This document shows, piece after piece, positions 10,454 to 18,786 of a stretch of 64,000 nucleotides of DNA (position 1 is the first letter of the stretch; each line of letters opens with the position of its first letter). The stretch is from the NCBI RefSeq assembly GCF_003001695.1, contig NZ_PVYX01000001.1, positions 186,001 through 250,000 of the forward strand, given 5' to 3'. The notes under the pieces are model-generated. The model saw only the letters and a list, made by a program, of their open reading frames with translations. It searched no databases and was not told the origin of the DNA. This stretch comes from Flagellimonas meridianipacifica (GTDB lineage: Bacteria > Bacteroidota > Bacteroidia > Flavobacteriales > Flavobacteriaceae). Both the position numbers and the translations under genes were made by a program.

Positions 10454-11449
10454 ATGAAAACAGCCGTATTCAGCACACACGAATTTGAAAGACCATATCT
10501 AATTCGCACCAATGGTAAAAAGCATGACCTTACTTATTATGAGGCCAGACTTACGGAAAAAACAGTGTCACTCGCAAAAGGACACAAGGCCATATGTCTT
10601 TTTACCGGCGATGACGCATCTGCGAGCATCATGAAAAAATTAAATGAATTTGGTGTCAAATACATAGCACTCCGTTCCGCAGGCTACAACCATGTTGCCG
10701 TTGAAAAAGCGGAAGACTTAGGTATTACGGTGGCCCGGGTACCCGCATATTCCCCCTATGCCATTGCCGAACACACCATAGCGTTGATACTTGCATTGAA
10801 CAGAAAACTGATTAGGGCCCATAATAGGGTCAGGGACATGAATTTCTCGTTGAACGGGCTCACAGGGTTCGACCTGAATGGCAAAACGGTCGGGATATTG
10901 GGTACCGGGAAAATTGGCAAAGTACTCATCAAAATCTTATATGGCTTTGGCTGCAAGATACTGGCATACGACCTGGAGGAGGATAAGGAATTAAAAGAAA
11001 TGTACGGCGTACGTTTTACAGACTGCCGAACACTCTGTAGTGAAGCCGATATCATCAGTCTTCATGTTCCCTTAACCCCTGAAACGAGGCATATCATCAG
11101 TGCCGAACAAATCGAACGCATGAAAAAAGGGGTAATGCTTATCAATACGAGCAGGGGCGCGCTGGTCGATACCAAAGCGGTCATAGAGGGACTGAAATCA
11201 AGGAAAATTGGCTATTTCGGTATTGATGTGTATGAAGAGGAAGAAGGGCTGTTCTTTGAAGACCATTCCGACGAGATTTTACAAGATGATGTAATTGCCC
11301 GATTAATGACCTTCCCCAATGTCTTGATTACCAGTCACCAGGCTTTTTTGACCAATACGGCCCTGACCAACATTGCTGAAACCACCATTTATAACCTTGA
11401 TTGTTTCGAAAATGGAACCGTTTCAGGAAATGAAATAAAAACGAAGTGA
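10454..11449 (+). CDS. D-2-hydroxyacid dehydrogenase, D-lactate dehydrogenase type
   Basis: A 331-residue NAD-dependent enzyme that would interconvert pyruvate and D-lactate or a related 2-keto acid. The NAD-binding motif GILGTGKIGKVL (about residues 149-160) is followed by the acidic end of the next strand (YDLEED). The catalytic arginine is in INTSRGALVD, the glutamate in the IDVYEEEEGLF block, and the histidine in SHQAFLT. The N-terminal LRSAGYNHV and ARVPAYSPYAIAEH motifs are typical of D-LDH. In this block it would allow fermentative NADH disposal. Confidence 0.9.
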   Translation: MKTAVFSTHEFERPYLIRTNGKKHDLTYYEARLTEKTVSLAKGHKAICLFTGDDASASIMKKLNEFGVKYIALRSAGYNHVAVEKAEDLGITVARVPAYSPYAIAEHTIALILALNRKLIRAHNRVRDMNFSLNGLTGFDLNGKTVGILGTGKIGKVLIKILYGFGCKILAYDLEEDKELKEMYGVRFTDCRTLCSEADIISLHVPLTPETRHIISAEQIERMKKGVMLINTSRGALVDTKAVIEGLKSRKIGYFGIDVYEEEEGLFFEDHSDEILQDDVIARLMTFPNVLITSHQAFLTNTALTNIAETTIYNLDCFENGTVSGNEIKTK

Positions 11450-11474
11450 AACAACCCATAAAATCCTAGTTAAG

Positions 11475-12305
11475 ATGAAAAACATATTGGTACCCACAGA
11501 CTTTTCAGAGAACTGCAACAAGGCGGCGGAGCTTGGAATCACGATGGCAAGGCTCTTTGACGCAGAAATTCATTTTTTCCATTTGTTGAAAACACCGGTG
11601 GATTGGGTAAAATTGGATAAGCAGAAAGAAAAGCGATATCCGGAGACCCTCAAAAAAATTGGGGAAGCAAAAGCCTCTTTACGTGCATTGGAAAAAAAGG
11701 CCGAAAAAGAGAATCTGAAATGTCAGACCTTCTTGCAATTTCACGTGGACCAGGAAAACATACTGAAACATTCTGGCCATTATGACCATGATTTCATTAT
11801 TACGGGCAGTAGTGGCACCAAGGGTATGGTACGGGAACTTTTGGGAAGTAACGTCGAACGTTTGGTAAGAAGATCTGATGTGCCGGTCACTGTGGTAAAA
11901 GAAGATGATGTAAGGTTTCCTTTCAAGGATATCGTCTTCGTTTCGGATTTTGTGGAGGATGTCGGCAATGCCTTTAAAGAGGTGCTATCCATCGCAGAAA
12001 AATGCAATGCAAAAATTCACCTTTTGCGCATCAATACAGAATCGGACCGTAACAGTATTGCCCTCGGCCTAGACCCCATTCGAAAGTTTTTGGAGGGTTT
12101 TCCCAAACTCAAGAATTTCTCCATGAGCGTGTATAACGAAATGACGGTAGAGACGGGCATCAACACTTATTTGAAACATAACAAAGCTGACCTGATCGCC
12201 ATGTGCACACATGGTAATACAGGTTTTTTGAGCTTGTTCTCCAAAAGTATCGCCGAAGGGGTCACGAACCATTCTTCCTTACCCGTGATGACTATCAAAA
12301 TTTGA
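11475..12305 (+). CDS. universal stress protein, tandem UspA domains
   Basis: A 276-residue cytoplasmic protein with two Usp folds (about 1-142 and 150-276). Both begin with the typical strand (ILVPTDFSENCNKA; IVFVSDFVEDV). The first carries a GSSGTKG-type nucleotide loop followed by GSNVERLVRRSDVPVTVV, and the second a THGNTGFLSLFSKSIAEGVTNHS segment. Such proteins bind ATP and mark starvation or oxygen-limitation responses. It lies between the D-lactate dehydrogenase and K+ channel genes. Confidence 0.92.
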   Translation: MKNILVPTDFSENCNKAAELGITMARLFDAEIHFFHLLKTPVDWVKLDKQKEKRYPETLKKIGEAKASLRALEKKAEKENLKCQTFLQFHVDQENILKHSGHYDHDFIITGSSGTKGMVRELLGSNVERLVRRSDVPVTVVKEDDVRFPFKDIVFVSDFVEDVGNAFKEVLSIAEKCNAKIHLLRINTESDRNSIALGLDPIRKFLEGFPKLKNFSMSVYNEMTVETGINTYLKHNKADLIAMCTHGNTGFLSLFSKSIAEGVTNHSSLPVMTIKI

Positions 12306-12318
12306 AAAGTATAACACT

Positions 12319-12873
12319 ATGTCGGATAGCTTAGATCAAATACAGGAAAGACCCTTCTACAAAGTATTGCTGGGCAGAACGGTATTGCCCCTGGTTACCA
12401 TTTTGGGAATAGGGATGCTGTATGTTGTTTTGATGTCGATGATAGACCACCCCTCTTTTCCATTCCACATAATTATCGTAGCGGCAGCACTTGGAAAGAC
12501 CATTGTGATAACGGCAACTACCCTGAAACGCTTGTCAAAATTGATCAAGATCTGTCATTCTTTGGAACGATTGCTTTGGGTTTTTGGATTGATTATCATC
12601 ATTAGCATTTTCTCCTATGCGACCGATTATGCCTGTCTTTTCCAATTTAACCATACCACATTTGAAGGCGTTCCTGATTATTCGAACTCGTATCTCTACA
12701 ATTTGTATCACTTTTTTTACTTCAGTGTCATTACATTTTCAACGGTGGGCTACGGTGATATTGTTCCAACTTCCGATGTTGCCCGATTCGTTGTTATGCT
12801 CGAAATATTCCTAAGCTTTTTCTTGGTCGTCTTTGCTTTGGCCAATATTAAAAAAATACACATTAATGGATAA
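12319..12873 (+). CDS. two-TM potassium channel
   Basis: A 184-residue membrane protein. The selectivity filter TVGYGD is at residues 142-147, after a pore helix and before a last membrane segment. Two hydrophobic segments near residues 26-65 and one at about 85-105 precede it. No cytoplasmic RCK/TrkA-N domain is encoded, so gating is not visible. The last 8 bases overlap the start of the next gene, which suggests coupling to the ATP-cone nuclease. Confidence 0.9.
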   Translation: MSDSLDQIQERPFYKVLLGRTVLPLVTILGIGMLYVVLMSMIDHPSFPFHIIIVAAALGKTIVITATTLKRLSKLIKICHSLERLLWVFGLIIIISIFSYATDYACLFQFNHTTFEGVPDYSNSYLYNLYHFFYFSVITFSTVGYGDIVPTSDVARFVVMLEIFLSFFLVVFALANIKKIHING

Positions 12874-13705
12874 GATAACTATTATAAAAGCAAGCGGCGA
12901 GAAGGCACCTTTTCAAATGGAAAAAGTAAGGCGGTCATTGGAACGGGCCGGTGCGAATGAAATAATAATTGATGAGATCGTCAAAAATATTGAGGACATC
13001 GTTTTCGACGGAATGACCACCAAGAAGATATATCAAATGGCCTTTATGATGTTGAAAAGGAAATCTCGGGTAAGCGCATCAAAATACAAACTCAAAAAAG
13101 CGCTGATGGAACTGGGGCCTTCGGGCTACCCCTTTGAAAAGTTTGTCGGCAGATTGCTGGAACACGAAGGATTTCAGACACAAGTCGGTAGCATCATACA
13201 GGGAAGCTGTGTGACCCATGAAGTGGATGTCATTGCCCAAAAGGATAAGAAACATTATATGATAGAATGCAAATACCATAGCGACCAAGGCAGGTTTTGC
13301 AATGTCAAGATTCCACTATATATCCATTCAAGATTTTTGGATGTCGAAAAACAATGGGAAAAACAGCAAGGCCATAAAACAAAGTTTCATATAGGGGGTG
13401 TTTATACGAATACCCGTTTTACCACGGATGCCATACAATATGGCACCTGTGTTGGGCTGATGCTTACAAGTTGGGATTATCCGGAAGGAAACGGTCTGAA
13501 AGAACGCATAGACAAATCCGGCCTACATCCCTTAACCTCTTTAACAACCTTGACGAAGGCCGAGAAATCCAAACTATTGGATAAAGGCATTGTGCTCTGC
13601 AAAGAGCTTCACGAAACACCTACTTTATTAAATGAAATCGGAATAGATAAAACAAGGCACAAAAAGATTTTGGAGGATTCCGAAGCACTGTGCAAAAACC
13701 ATTAA
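12866..13705 (+). CDS. ATP-cone domain fused to restriction-endonuclease-like (Mrr-type) nuclease
   Basis: ATG 12866 is chosen over an upstream in-frame ATG because the ATP-cone begins directly there (DKITIIKASGEKAPFQMEKV). Residues 1-85 form an ATP-cone like those of NrdR and ribonucleotide reductases, which sense ATP/dATP. Residues about 90-200 form a PD-(D/E)xK nuclease core: GRLLEHEGF, then HEVDVIA (acidic metal ligand), then YMIECKYH (ExK). The C-terminal 60 residues look helical, possibly helix-hairpin-helix. It is not next to a methylase, so it is unlikely to be a classical restriction enzyme. The inferred role is a nuclease gated by nucleotide level. Confidence 0.82.
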   Translation: MDKITIIKASGEKAPFQMEKVRRSLERAGANEIIIDEIVKNIEDIVFDGMTTKKIYQMAFMMLKRKSRVSASKYKLKKALMELGPSGYPFEKFVGRLLEHEGFQTQVGSIIQGSCVTHEVDVIAQKDKKHYMIECKYHSDQGRFCNVKIPLYIHSRFLDVEKQWEKQQGHKTKFHIGGVYTNTRFTTDAIQYGTCVGLMLTSWDYPEGNGLKERIDKSGLHPLTSLTTLTKAEKSKLLDKGIVLCKELHETPTLLNEIGIDKTRHKKILEDSEALCKNH

Positions 13706-13733
13706 AAAAAATAAAATCTTAAAAATAACTATC

Positions 13734-13988
13734 ATGAAAACAGAAGAATTAAAGAAACAAAAGAGTATTGATTTAGAACCATTTTACCAGGCATTGGAAG
13801 ATGACTCCGAATTTCTTGAAGAAGCCTTTGAAATACTATTGGAGATGGTCAGCACCGATCCCAAATCTGCCAAGAATATGGCAGTACTCATAAAGAAAGA
13901 CTTTCATGGGTTGTACAAAGAAATTGTTGCACTATCTGAAAAAGGCGAAAGCAAAGGAAACATGCCCTCATGTTGTGGGGGACATTAA
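13734..13988 (+). CDS. small hypothetical protein with C-terminal CCGGH
   Basis: An 84-residue, acidic, mostly helical protein. The body (residues 12-70) has no membrane segment. It ends in SCCGGH after a flexible Gly/Ser linker, which could bind a metal ion. It lies between the ATP-cone nuclease and the beta-CASP RNase on the same strand with short spacers, so it is probably co-expressed. Family not recognised. Confidence 0.7.
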   Translation: MKTEELKKQKSIDLEPFYQALEDDSEFLEEAFEILLEMVSTDPKSAKNMAVLIKKDFHGLYKEIVALSEKGESKGNMPSCCGGH

Positions 13989-14037
13989 AAATCTTAGAAA
14001 ATTTTAAGGCTGTGCATTACAGCTGAGAACAATATCA

Positions 14038-15414
14038 ATGAAAAATAACGAAATAACCACTCACTTTTTGGGCGCGGCAGGAACGGTAACCGGCTCAAAA
14101 TATTTAGTAGATACAGGAGAGAGAAAAATACTCATAGACTGCGGACTTTTTCAAGGGTTAAAGGAATTGCGTCTCAAAAACTGGGAATATCCGCCCGTCG
14201 ATGTTTCGGAAATTGATGCAGTTTTGCTTACTCACGGACATATGGACCATACGGGATATTTGCCAAGATTGGTTAAACAGGGGTTCAAGGGTCCGATTTA
14301 CGGCACATATCCCACATTGGACATTGCAGAGATTATCCTCAACGACAGTGCCAAAATACAAGAACAGGAAGCCGAACGTGCCAACAAAGAGGGGTATTCC
14401 AAACACAGTCCTGCAGAACCTTTGTACACCTTAAACGATGTTGAAAAAACCGTACCTCGTTTTAAAGGGGTACCCCCTTCGCAATGGTTACCTATTCTCA
14501 AGGATGTAAAGGCACGATTTCAGTACAACGGACACATTCTTGGTGCTACCTACATCGAGTTGGACGTGCACGGAAAACGCTTTGTTTTTTCAGGCGACAT
14601 CGGTAGAACCAATGATTTGCTCTTGTACCCACCTTTAAAACCGGCAAAGGCTGATGTATTATTTATTGAGTCCACCTATGGCGGAAGATTTCATCCTGAA
14701 GAAGAAGAGGCCATTCCGCAGATTGAAAAATTAGTAAATGACACCATCAATAGAGGTGGTAGCCTGTTTATCCCAAGCTTTTCAGTGGAACGTGCCCAAC
14801 TGATGATGCTTATTTTCTGGAGGTTACTAAAGGAAGATAAAATCCCAAAAGTTGAAATGATAATGGATAGCCCTATGGGCGCTAATGTACTGGAACTCTT
14901 CCATCGCACAAGAGATTGGCACAGATTAGAGGACAATGAATGTGATGAAATGTGTTCACATTTCACGGTTGTAAGTAGTTATCGGGAAACTATGGAATTA
15001 AGAACAAACAACAAACCAAAAATTGTGATTGCCGGGAGTGGTATGCTAACTGGCGGACGTATGCTCAATTATTTGGAGACACAAGCGCAAAACCCAAATA
15101 ACACCTTACTTTTTGTAGGATATCAAGCCGAAGGAACGCGTGGTAGAAAATTATTGGAAGGCGAAAAGGAACTAAAAGTGTATGGAAAATGGGTGCCATT
15201 TCATATGCAGGTAGCTGAGATTGAGGGACTATCTGCACACGCAGACCATAAAGAACTCATGGATTGGATGAGTGAGATACGAAACAAACCAAAGCGAATT
15301 TTTATTGTACACGGTGAAAAAGAAAGTGCGGAAGCATTACAAAAAGGCATCGAGGAAACGTATGGTTGGAACTCGGAAATCCCACAATTATATAGCATTG
15401 AAGAAATAGAATAA
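14038..15414 (+). CDS. MBL-fold beta-CASP ribonuclease
   Basis: A 458-residue metallo-beta-lactamase-fold RNase of the CPSF73/YtvF-like beta-CASP group. The zinc motif HGHMDHTG (about 63-70) is preceded by LIDCGLFQG. Later ligands are visible in HILGATY, VFSGDIGR and LSAHADHKEL, and the C-terminal HGE (FIVHGEKES) is the last beta-CASP motif. These enzymes act as RNA endo- or 5'-3' exonucleases. The stop is 3 bases before the phosphorylase ATG, pointing to one transcript and possibly one pathway for RNA-derived nucleotides. Confidence 0.92.
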   Translation: MKNNEITTHFLGAAGTVTGSKYLVDTGERKILIDCGLFQGLKELRLKNWEYPPVDVSEIDAVLLTHGHMDHTGYLPRLVKQGFKGPIYGTYPTLDIAEIILNDSAKIQEQEAERANKEGYSKHSPAEPLYTLNDVEKTVPRFKGVPPSQWLPILKDVKARFQYNGHILGATYIELDVHGKRFVFSGDIGRTNDLLLYPPLKPAKADVLFIESTYGGRFHPEEEEAIPQIEKLVNDTINRGGSLFIPSFSVERAQLMMLIFWRLLKEDKIPKVEMIMDSPMGANVLELFHRTRDWHRLEDNECDEMCSHFTVVSSYRETMELRTNNKPKIVIAGSGMLTGGRMLNYLETQAQNPNNTLLFVGYQAEGTRGRKLLEGEKELKVYGKWVPFHMQVAEIEGLSAHADHKELMDWMSEIRNKPKRIFIVHGEKESAEALQKGIEETYGWNSEIPQLYSIEEIE

Positions 15415-15417
15415 ACT

Positions 15418-16920
15418 ATGAAACAACATTCAAACATATTAAAATACAAGCATCTAGGGATTTATACCCAAAATGAAAATGTAGTGTATATGCGTGAGGA
15501 TTGCCACGTTTGCATTTCAGAGGGCTTTGAGGCATTGACCAGAATTAGGGTTTCCACCGCAACCCATTCCATTGTCGCAAGCCTTAACGTTATAAACTCG
15601 GATATCCTGCTACCCAATGAAATAGGTCTATCAGACGCTGCTGCAAAAAAGTTGAATGTTTCCGAAAATGACACATTGTACGTTTCCCATTTGGAACCTA
15701 TAGAATCGTTAAGCCACGTCAGGGCAAAAATCTATAACCAAAAACTGGATTACAACGCCTACAATCAAATTATCACGGACATCGTTGAAGGCGACTATTC
15801 CAACATCCATCTTTCAGCATTTATAACAGCCTGTGCAGGCGACCGAATGAATATTGATGAAATATCCGACCTCACAAAAGCTATGATTGCCTCTGGAAAG
15901 CAATTGAATTGGAATATGGAAATCGTTGTTGATAAACATTGTATTGGCGGATTACCAGGCAACAGAACCACACCCTTGGTAGTTGCTATAGTTGCTGCGT
16001 ACGGACTTACAATGCCCAAAACATCGTCCCGAGCCATTACATCCCCAGCAGGTACGGCCGACACCATGGAAGTTCTCACCAACGTTACACTTTCTGCTGA
16101 CGAGATAGAGACCGTAGTAAATCAAGAAGGTGGCTGTTTTGTTTGGGGCGGTACTGCCCAACTAAGTCCCGCAGATGATGTGCTCATTAAAATTGAAAAA
16201 GCCTTGGATATTGATAGTGAAGGGCAACTCATAGCCTCGGTATTATCTAAAAAGGCAGCAGCAGGTTCTACTCACGTTGTTATTGACATACCTGTGGGTG
16301 AAACGGCCAAGGTACGAAGTATGGAAATGGCTGAAAAACTACAAAACCATATGGAAACTGTGGGTGATGCCGTAGGCCTCAACGTGAAAGTGGTAATAAC
16401 GGATGGCTCGCAGCCTGTAGGCTATGGCATCGGACCAACATTGGAAGCTATCGATATATTGAATGTGCTAAAAAATGAAGAAAATGCACCAAAGGACTTA
16501 AAAGAACGTGTTGTGCTGTTGGCTGGCGAACTGCTAGAACTTTCAGGAAAGGTCGAAAAAGGAAAAGGAATGGAGACCGCCAAAGAGGTACTTACATCTG
16601 GTAAGGCCTACGAAAAATTTCTTGCCATTTGTAAAGCCCAGGGACGTTTTACACAACCTGTTTTGGCACCTTATAAAATTGAAATCAGAGCGGAGACTTC
16701 CGGGATTTTGAAGCGTATTGACAATAGAAAGATAGCGAAGCTCGCAAAACTTTCAGGCGCACCCCAATCTAAATCTGCGGGAATTTTATTGAACGTCCAT
16801 TTAAATGACAAAGTTGAAAAAGACGGCTTACTATACACGCTTTTTGCAGAATCGCAGGGTGAGCTAAATTATGCTTTAGAATACAAAAATCGCCATAACG
16901 ATATCATAACCATTAAATAA
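15418..16920 (+). CDS. thymidine phosphorylase / AMP phosphorylase family protein
   Basis: The 500 residues exceed a classical DeoA by about 70-80 at the N-terminus, as in archaeal AMP phosphorylases. The phosphate-binding DKHCIGGLPGNRTTP motif (about residues 178-193) and KTSSRAITSPAGTADTMEVL are the signature of that longer family. Such enzymes cleave a nucleoside 5'-monophosphate with phosphate to the free base and ribose-1,5-bisphosphate; a nucleoside-level activity cannot be excluded from sequence. The beta-CASP RNase precedes it by 3 bases and PRPP synthetase follows by 8 bases. Confidence 0.9.
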   Translation: MKQHSNILKYKHLGIYTQNENVVYMREDCHVCISEGFEALTRIRVSTATHSIVASLNVINSDILLPNEIGLSDAAAKKLNVSENDTLYVSHLEPIESLSHVRAKIYNQKLDYNAYNQIITDIVEGDYSNIHLSAFITACAGDRMNIDEISDLTKAMIASGKQLNWNMEIVVDKHCIGGLPGNRTTPLVVAIVAAYGLTMPKTSSRAITSPAGTADTMEVLTNVTLSADEIETVVNQEGGCFVWGGTAQLSPADDVLIKIEKALDIDSEGQLIASVLSKKAAAGSTHVVIDIPVGETAKVRSMEMAEKLQNHMETVGDAVGLNVKVVITDGSQPVGYGIGPTLEAIDILNVLKNEENAPKDLKERVVLLAGELLELSGKVEKGKGMETAKEVLTSGKAYEKFLAICKAQGRFTQPVLAPYKIEIRAETSGILKRIDNRKIAKLAKLSGAPQSKSAGILLNVHLNDKVEKDGLLYTLFAESQGELNYALEYKNRHNDIITIK

Positions 16921-16928
16921 ATAACAAA

Positions 16929-17822
16929 ATGAAAACTATATTATTCAGTCTTCCCGGAAACCAGGAACTCACCGAGTTGTTGGCTAAAAAAATGAAAGCG
17001 GAAATCGGGGAATGCAACATAAGAAAATTTCCCGACGGTGAATCCTATACACGCATACTGTCTGACGTAAAAGATAAATGTGTTGTCTTGGTCTGTACGC
17101 TACACGACCCTGATGAAAAACTATTACCACTCTATTTTTTAAGCCAAACGGCAAAATCCCTTGGTGCTGAGTGTACCTGTTTGGTAGCACCCTACTTGGC
17201 GTATATGCGACAAGATAAAATATTTAATGAGGGCGAAGGTGTGACCTCAACGTTCTTCGGAAAGCTGATTTCCGGTTTTGCTGATACGATTACAACCGTT
17301 GATCCCCATTTGCATAGAATACATTCGTTGGGCGAAGTATATAGCATTCCGAACAGGGTCATCCACGCCGCTGACGAAATCTCAAAATACATCAAGGAAA
17401 ATATCCATAATCCGGTACTGATCGGTCCCGATTCCGAAAGCGAGCAGTGGGTTGCAGATGTGGCAGAAAAAGCGGAAGCACCATTTACGGTCTTACAAAA
17501 GACTCGCCATGGTGACCGTGATGTTGAAGTCTCGGTGCCTGAAGTAGACAAATTTAAGGACGCAACCCCTGTTTTGGTGGACGACATCATCTCTACGGCC
17601 CGTACCATGATCGAGACAACCGAACATCTAAAAAATGCAGGCATGAAACCCGCCATTTGTATCGGCATTCATGCCGTATTTTCAGGGAATGCCTATCAAG
17701 ATCTCTGGGATGCCCATGTCAAGGATATCATTACCTGCAACACCATCCCCCATCAATCGAATAGCATCGATTTAAGCGATGCCATCGCCAGGGAAGTCAA
17801 AGAATTAATGCATCATATATGA
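16929..17822 (+). CDS. prs: ribose-phosphate pyrophosphokinase (PRPP synthetase), divergent class
   Basis: A 297-residue enzyme making PRPP from ribose-5-phosphate and ATP. The PRPP loop VLVDDIISTARTM (about 216-228), the metal-binding TVDPHLHRIH and the GPDSESEQWV block are present. The flexible-loop KTRHGDRDVEV differs from the KRR motif of class I enzymes, and the protein is shorter, as in the divergent class often found beside a thymidine/AMP phosphorylase. A second, housekeeping prs probably exists elsewhere. Its stop overlaps the next start (ATGA). Confidence 0.9.
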   Translation: MKTILFSLPGNQELTELLAKKMKAEIGECNIRKFPDGESYTRILSDVKDKCVVLVCTLHDPDEKLLPLYFLSQTAKSLGAECTCLVAPYLAYMRQDKIFNEGEGVTSTFFGKLISGFADTITTVDPHLHRIHSLGEVYSIPNRVIHAADEISKYIKENIHNPVLIGPDSESEQWVADVAEKAEAPFTVLQKTRHGDRDVEVSVPEVDKFKDATPVLVDDIISTARTMIETTEHLKNAGMKPAICIGIHAVFSGNAYQDLWDAHVKDIITCNTIPHQSNSIDLSDAIAREVKELMHHI

Positions 17823-18469
17823 CAAAACAATGGTACATACCATTTTTTATCCTATTCCATCTCTCGATGTACGGACAAACCGAAATGCTTATTAAGCAGA
17901 TTTCAGGCAGAACGGTAGTGCGTGAAAATTTTAACAAAGATGGTAAATTACTAAACAAGCAAATTTTTGAGGCAGGAAAAATAATTGAAGAAAATGGGTA
18001 TTATCAGATTGAGGTGATTACTCAATTGTTTGATGATAAAGGGCAATCAGAAGAAAAGTACACGACAACCTATCGTTGCAAACCTGCTGAAGAAAGTGTT
18101 ATGGTAATGGCATTTCCGTTTGCAAAACCCAAAGCTAAAGAAACAGAAATCAATACTACCTCGGCAGATTTTAAAGAGTTATATGATTTGGACAATCTCA
18201 AAGACATTAAACTAGAGATGAGTTTTGATTCCGGCTTACTGAACTTTTTTGGTTCTAAAAGCCTTATTAGAATATATGACCGCCAATTGAAAACTGATAA
18301 GGCAAACATAGAAATCGAGTCAAAAATTAATATTAAAGCCTATGCGTTGGGTATTCGCATCAAGCAACTTGATTATGATGTAGTAGAAAAGTTAAGCGAT
18401 AAGGGTTTGTTGACCTTTCAAAAATTCACAGAGGTAGATGGCAGTTATTTTACAATGACTTATAACTAA
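17819..18469 (+). CDS. exported protein of unknown function
   Basis: A 216-residue protein. Residues 1-20 form a Sec signal peptide ending in MYGQ. The mature part is beta-rich with alternating polar/hydrophobic strands, reminiscent of DUF3108-like or lipocalin-like periplasmic proteins, but I cannot assign a family. Translation is coupled to prs by the ATGA overlap and the 97-residue gene follows at 6 bases, so it belongs to the same transcript. Base composition is more AT-rich than that of prs. Confidence 0.7.
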   Translation: MTKQWYIPFFILFHLSMYGQTEMLIKQISGRTVVRENFNKDGKLLNKQIFEAGKIIEENGYYQIEVITQLFDDKGQSEEKYTTTYRCKPAEESVMVMAFPFAKPKAKETEINTTSADFKELYDLDNLKDIKLEMSFDSGLLNFFGSKSLIRIYDRQLKTDKANIEIESKINIKAYALGIRIKQLDYDVVEKLSDKGLLTFQKFTEVDGSYFTMTYN

Positions 18470-18475
18470 AACAAA

Positions 18476-18769
18476 ATGAAGAATTACGATACACTTTCAG
18501 AAGCAATTAACGATTTAAAACAAAGAGGCTATGGTTACGATTTTAACCTAAAACCTACGTGTTTGGAATGTGCCTCGCTTAAAATCGAAATCAAACCTGA
18601 AGAGTTTAAAGTCGATGAAATCTATCGTTTTGAAGGTATGAGCAGTACAGATGACAATAGCGTTTTATATGCCATATCTTCCAAAAACGGAGTTAAAGGC
18701 ATCTTGGTAGATGCTTACGGAGTATATGCCGAGAACATCTCGGAAGAAATGAGAAAAAAATTACGATAA
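18476..18769 (+). CDS. small conserved protein of the family often labelled phosphoribosylpyrophosphate synthetase
   Basis: A 97-residue cytoplasmic protein with the patterns DLKQRGYGYDFNLKP, CLECAS and FKVDEIYRFEG typical of a short Bacteroidota family. Automated annotation often calls it PRPP synthetase although no PRPP-binding loop is present; that name should not be trusted. Two cysteines (CLEC) might bind a metal. It lies 17 bases upstream of the copper ATPase gene, so a metal-related role is as plausible as a nucleotide one. Confidence 0.75.
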   Translation: MKNYDTLSEAINDLKQRGYGYDFNLKPTCLECASLKIEIKPEEFKVDEIYRFEGMSSTDDNSVLYAISSKNGVKGILVDAYGVYAENISEEMRKKLR

Positions 18770-18786
18770 CCCTTAAATAGAATACT

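Noticed and set aside
18476-18769. Small protein as a true PRPP synthetase
   Set aside because: At 97 residues it has no PRPP-binding or catalytic loop; the common automatic name is not supported.
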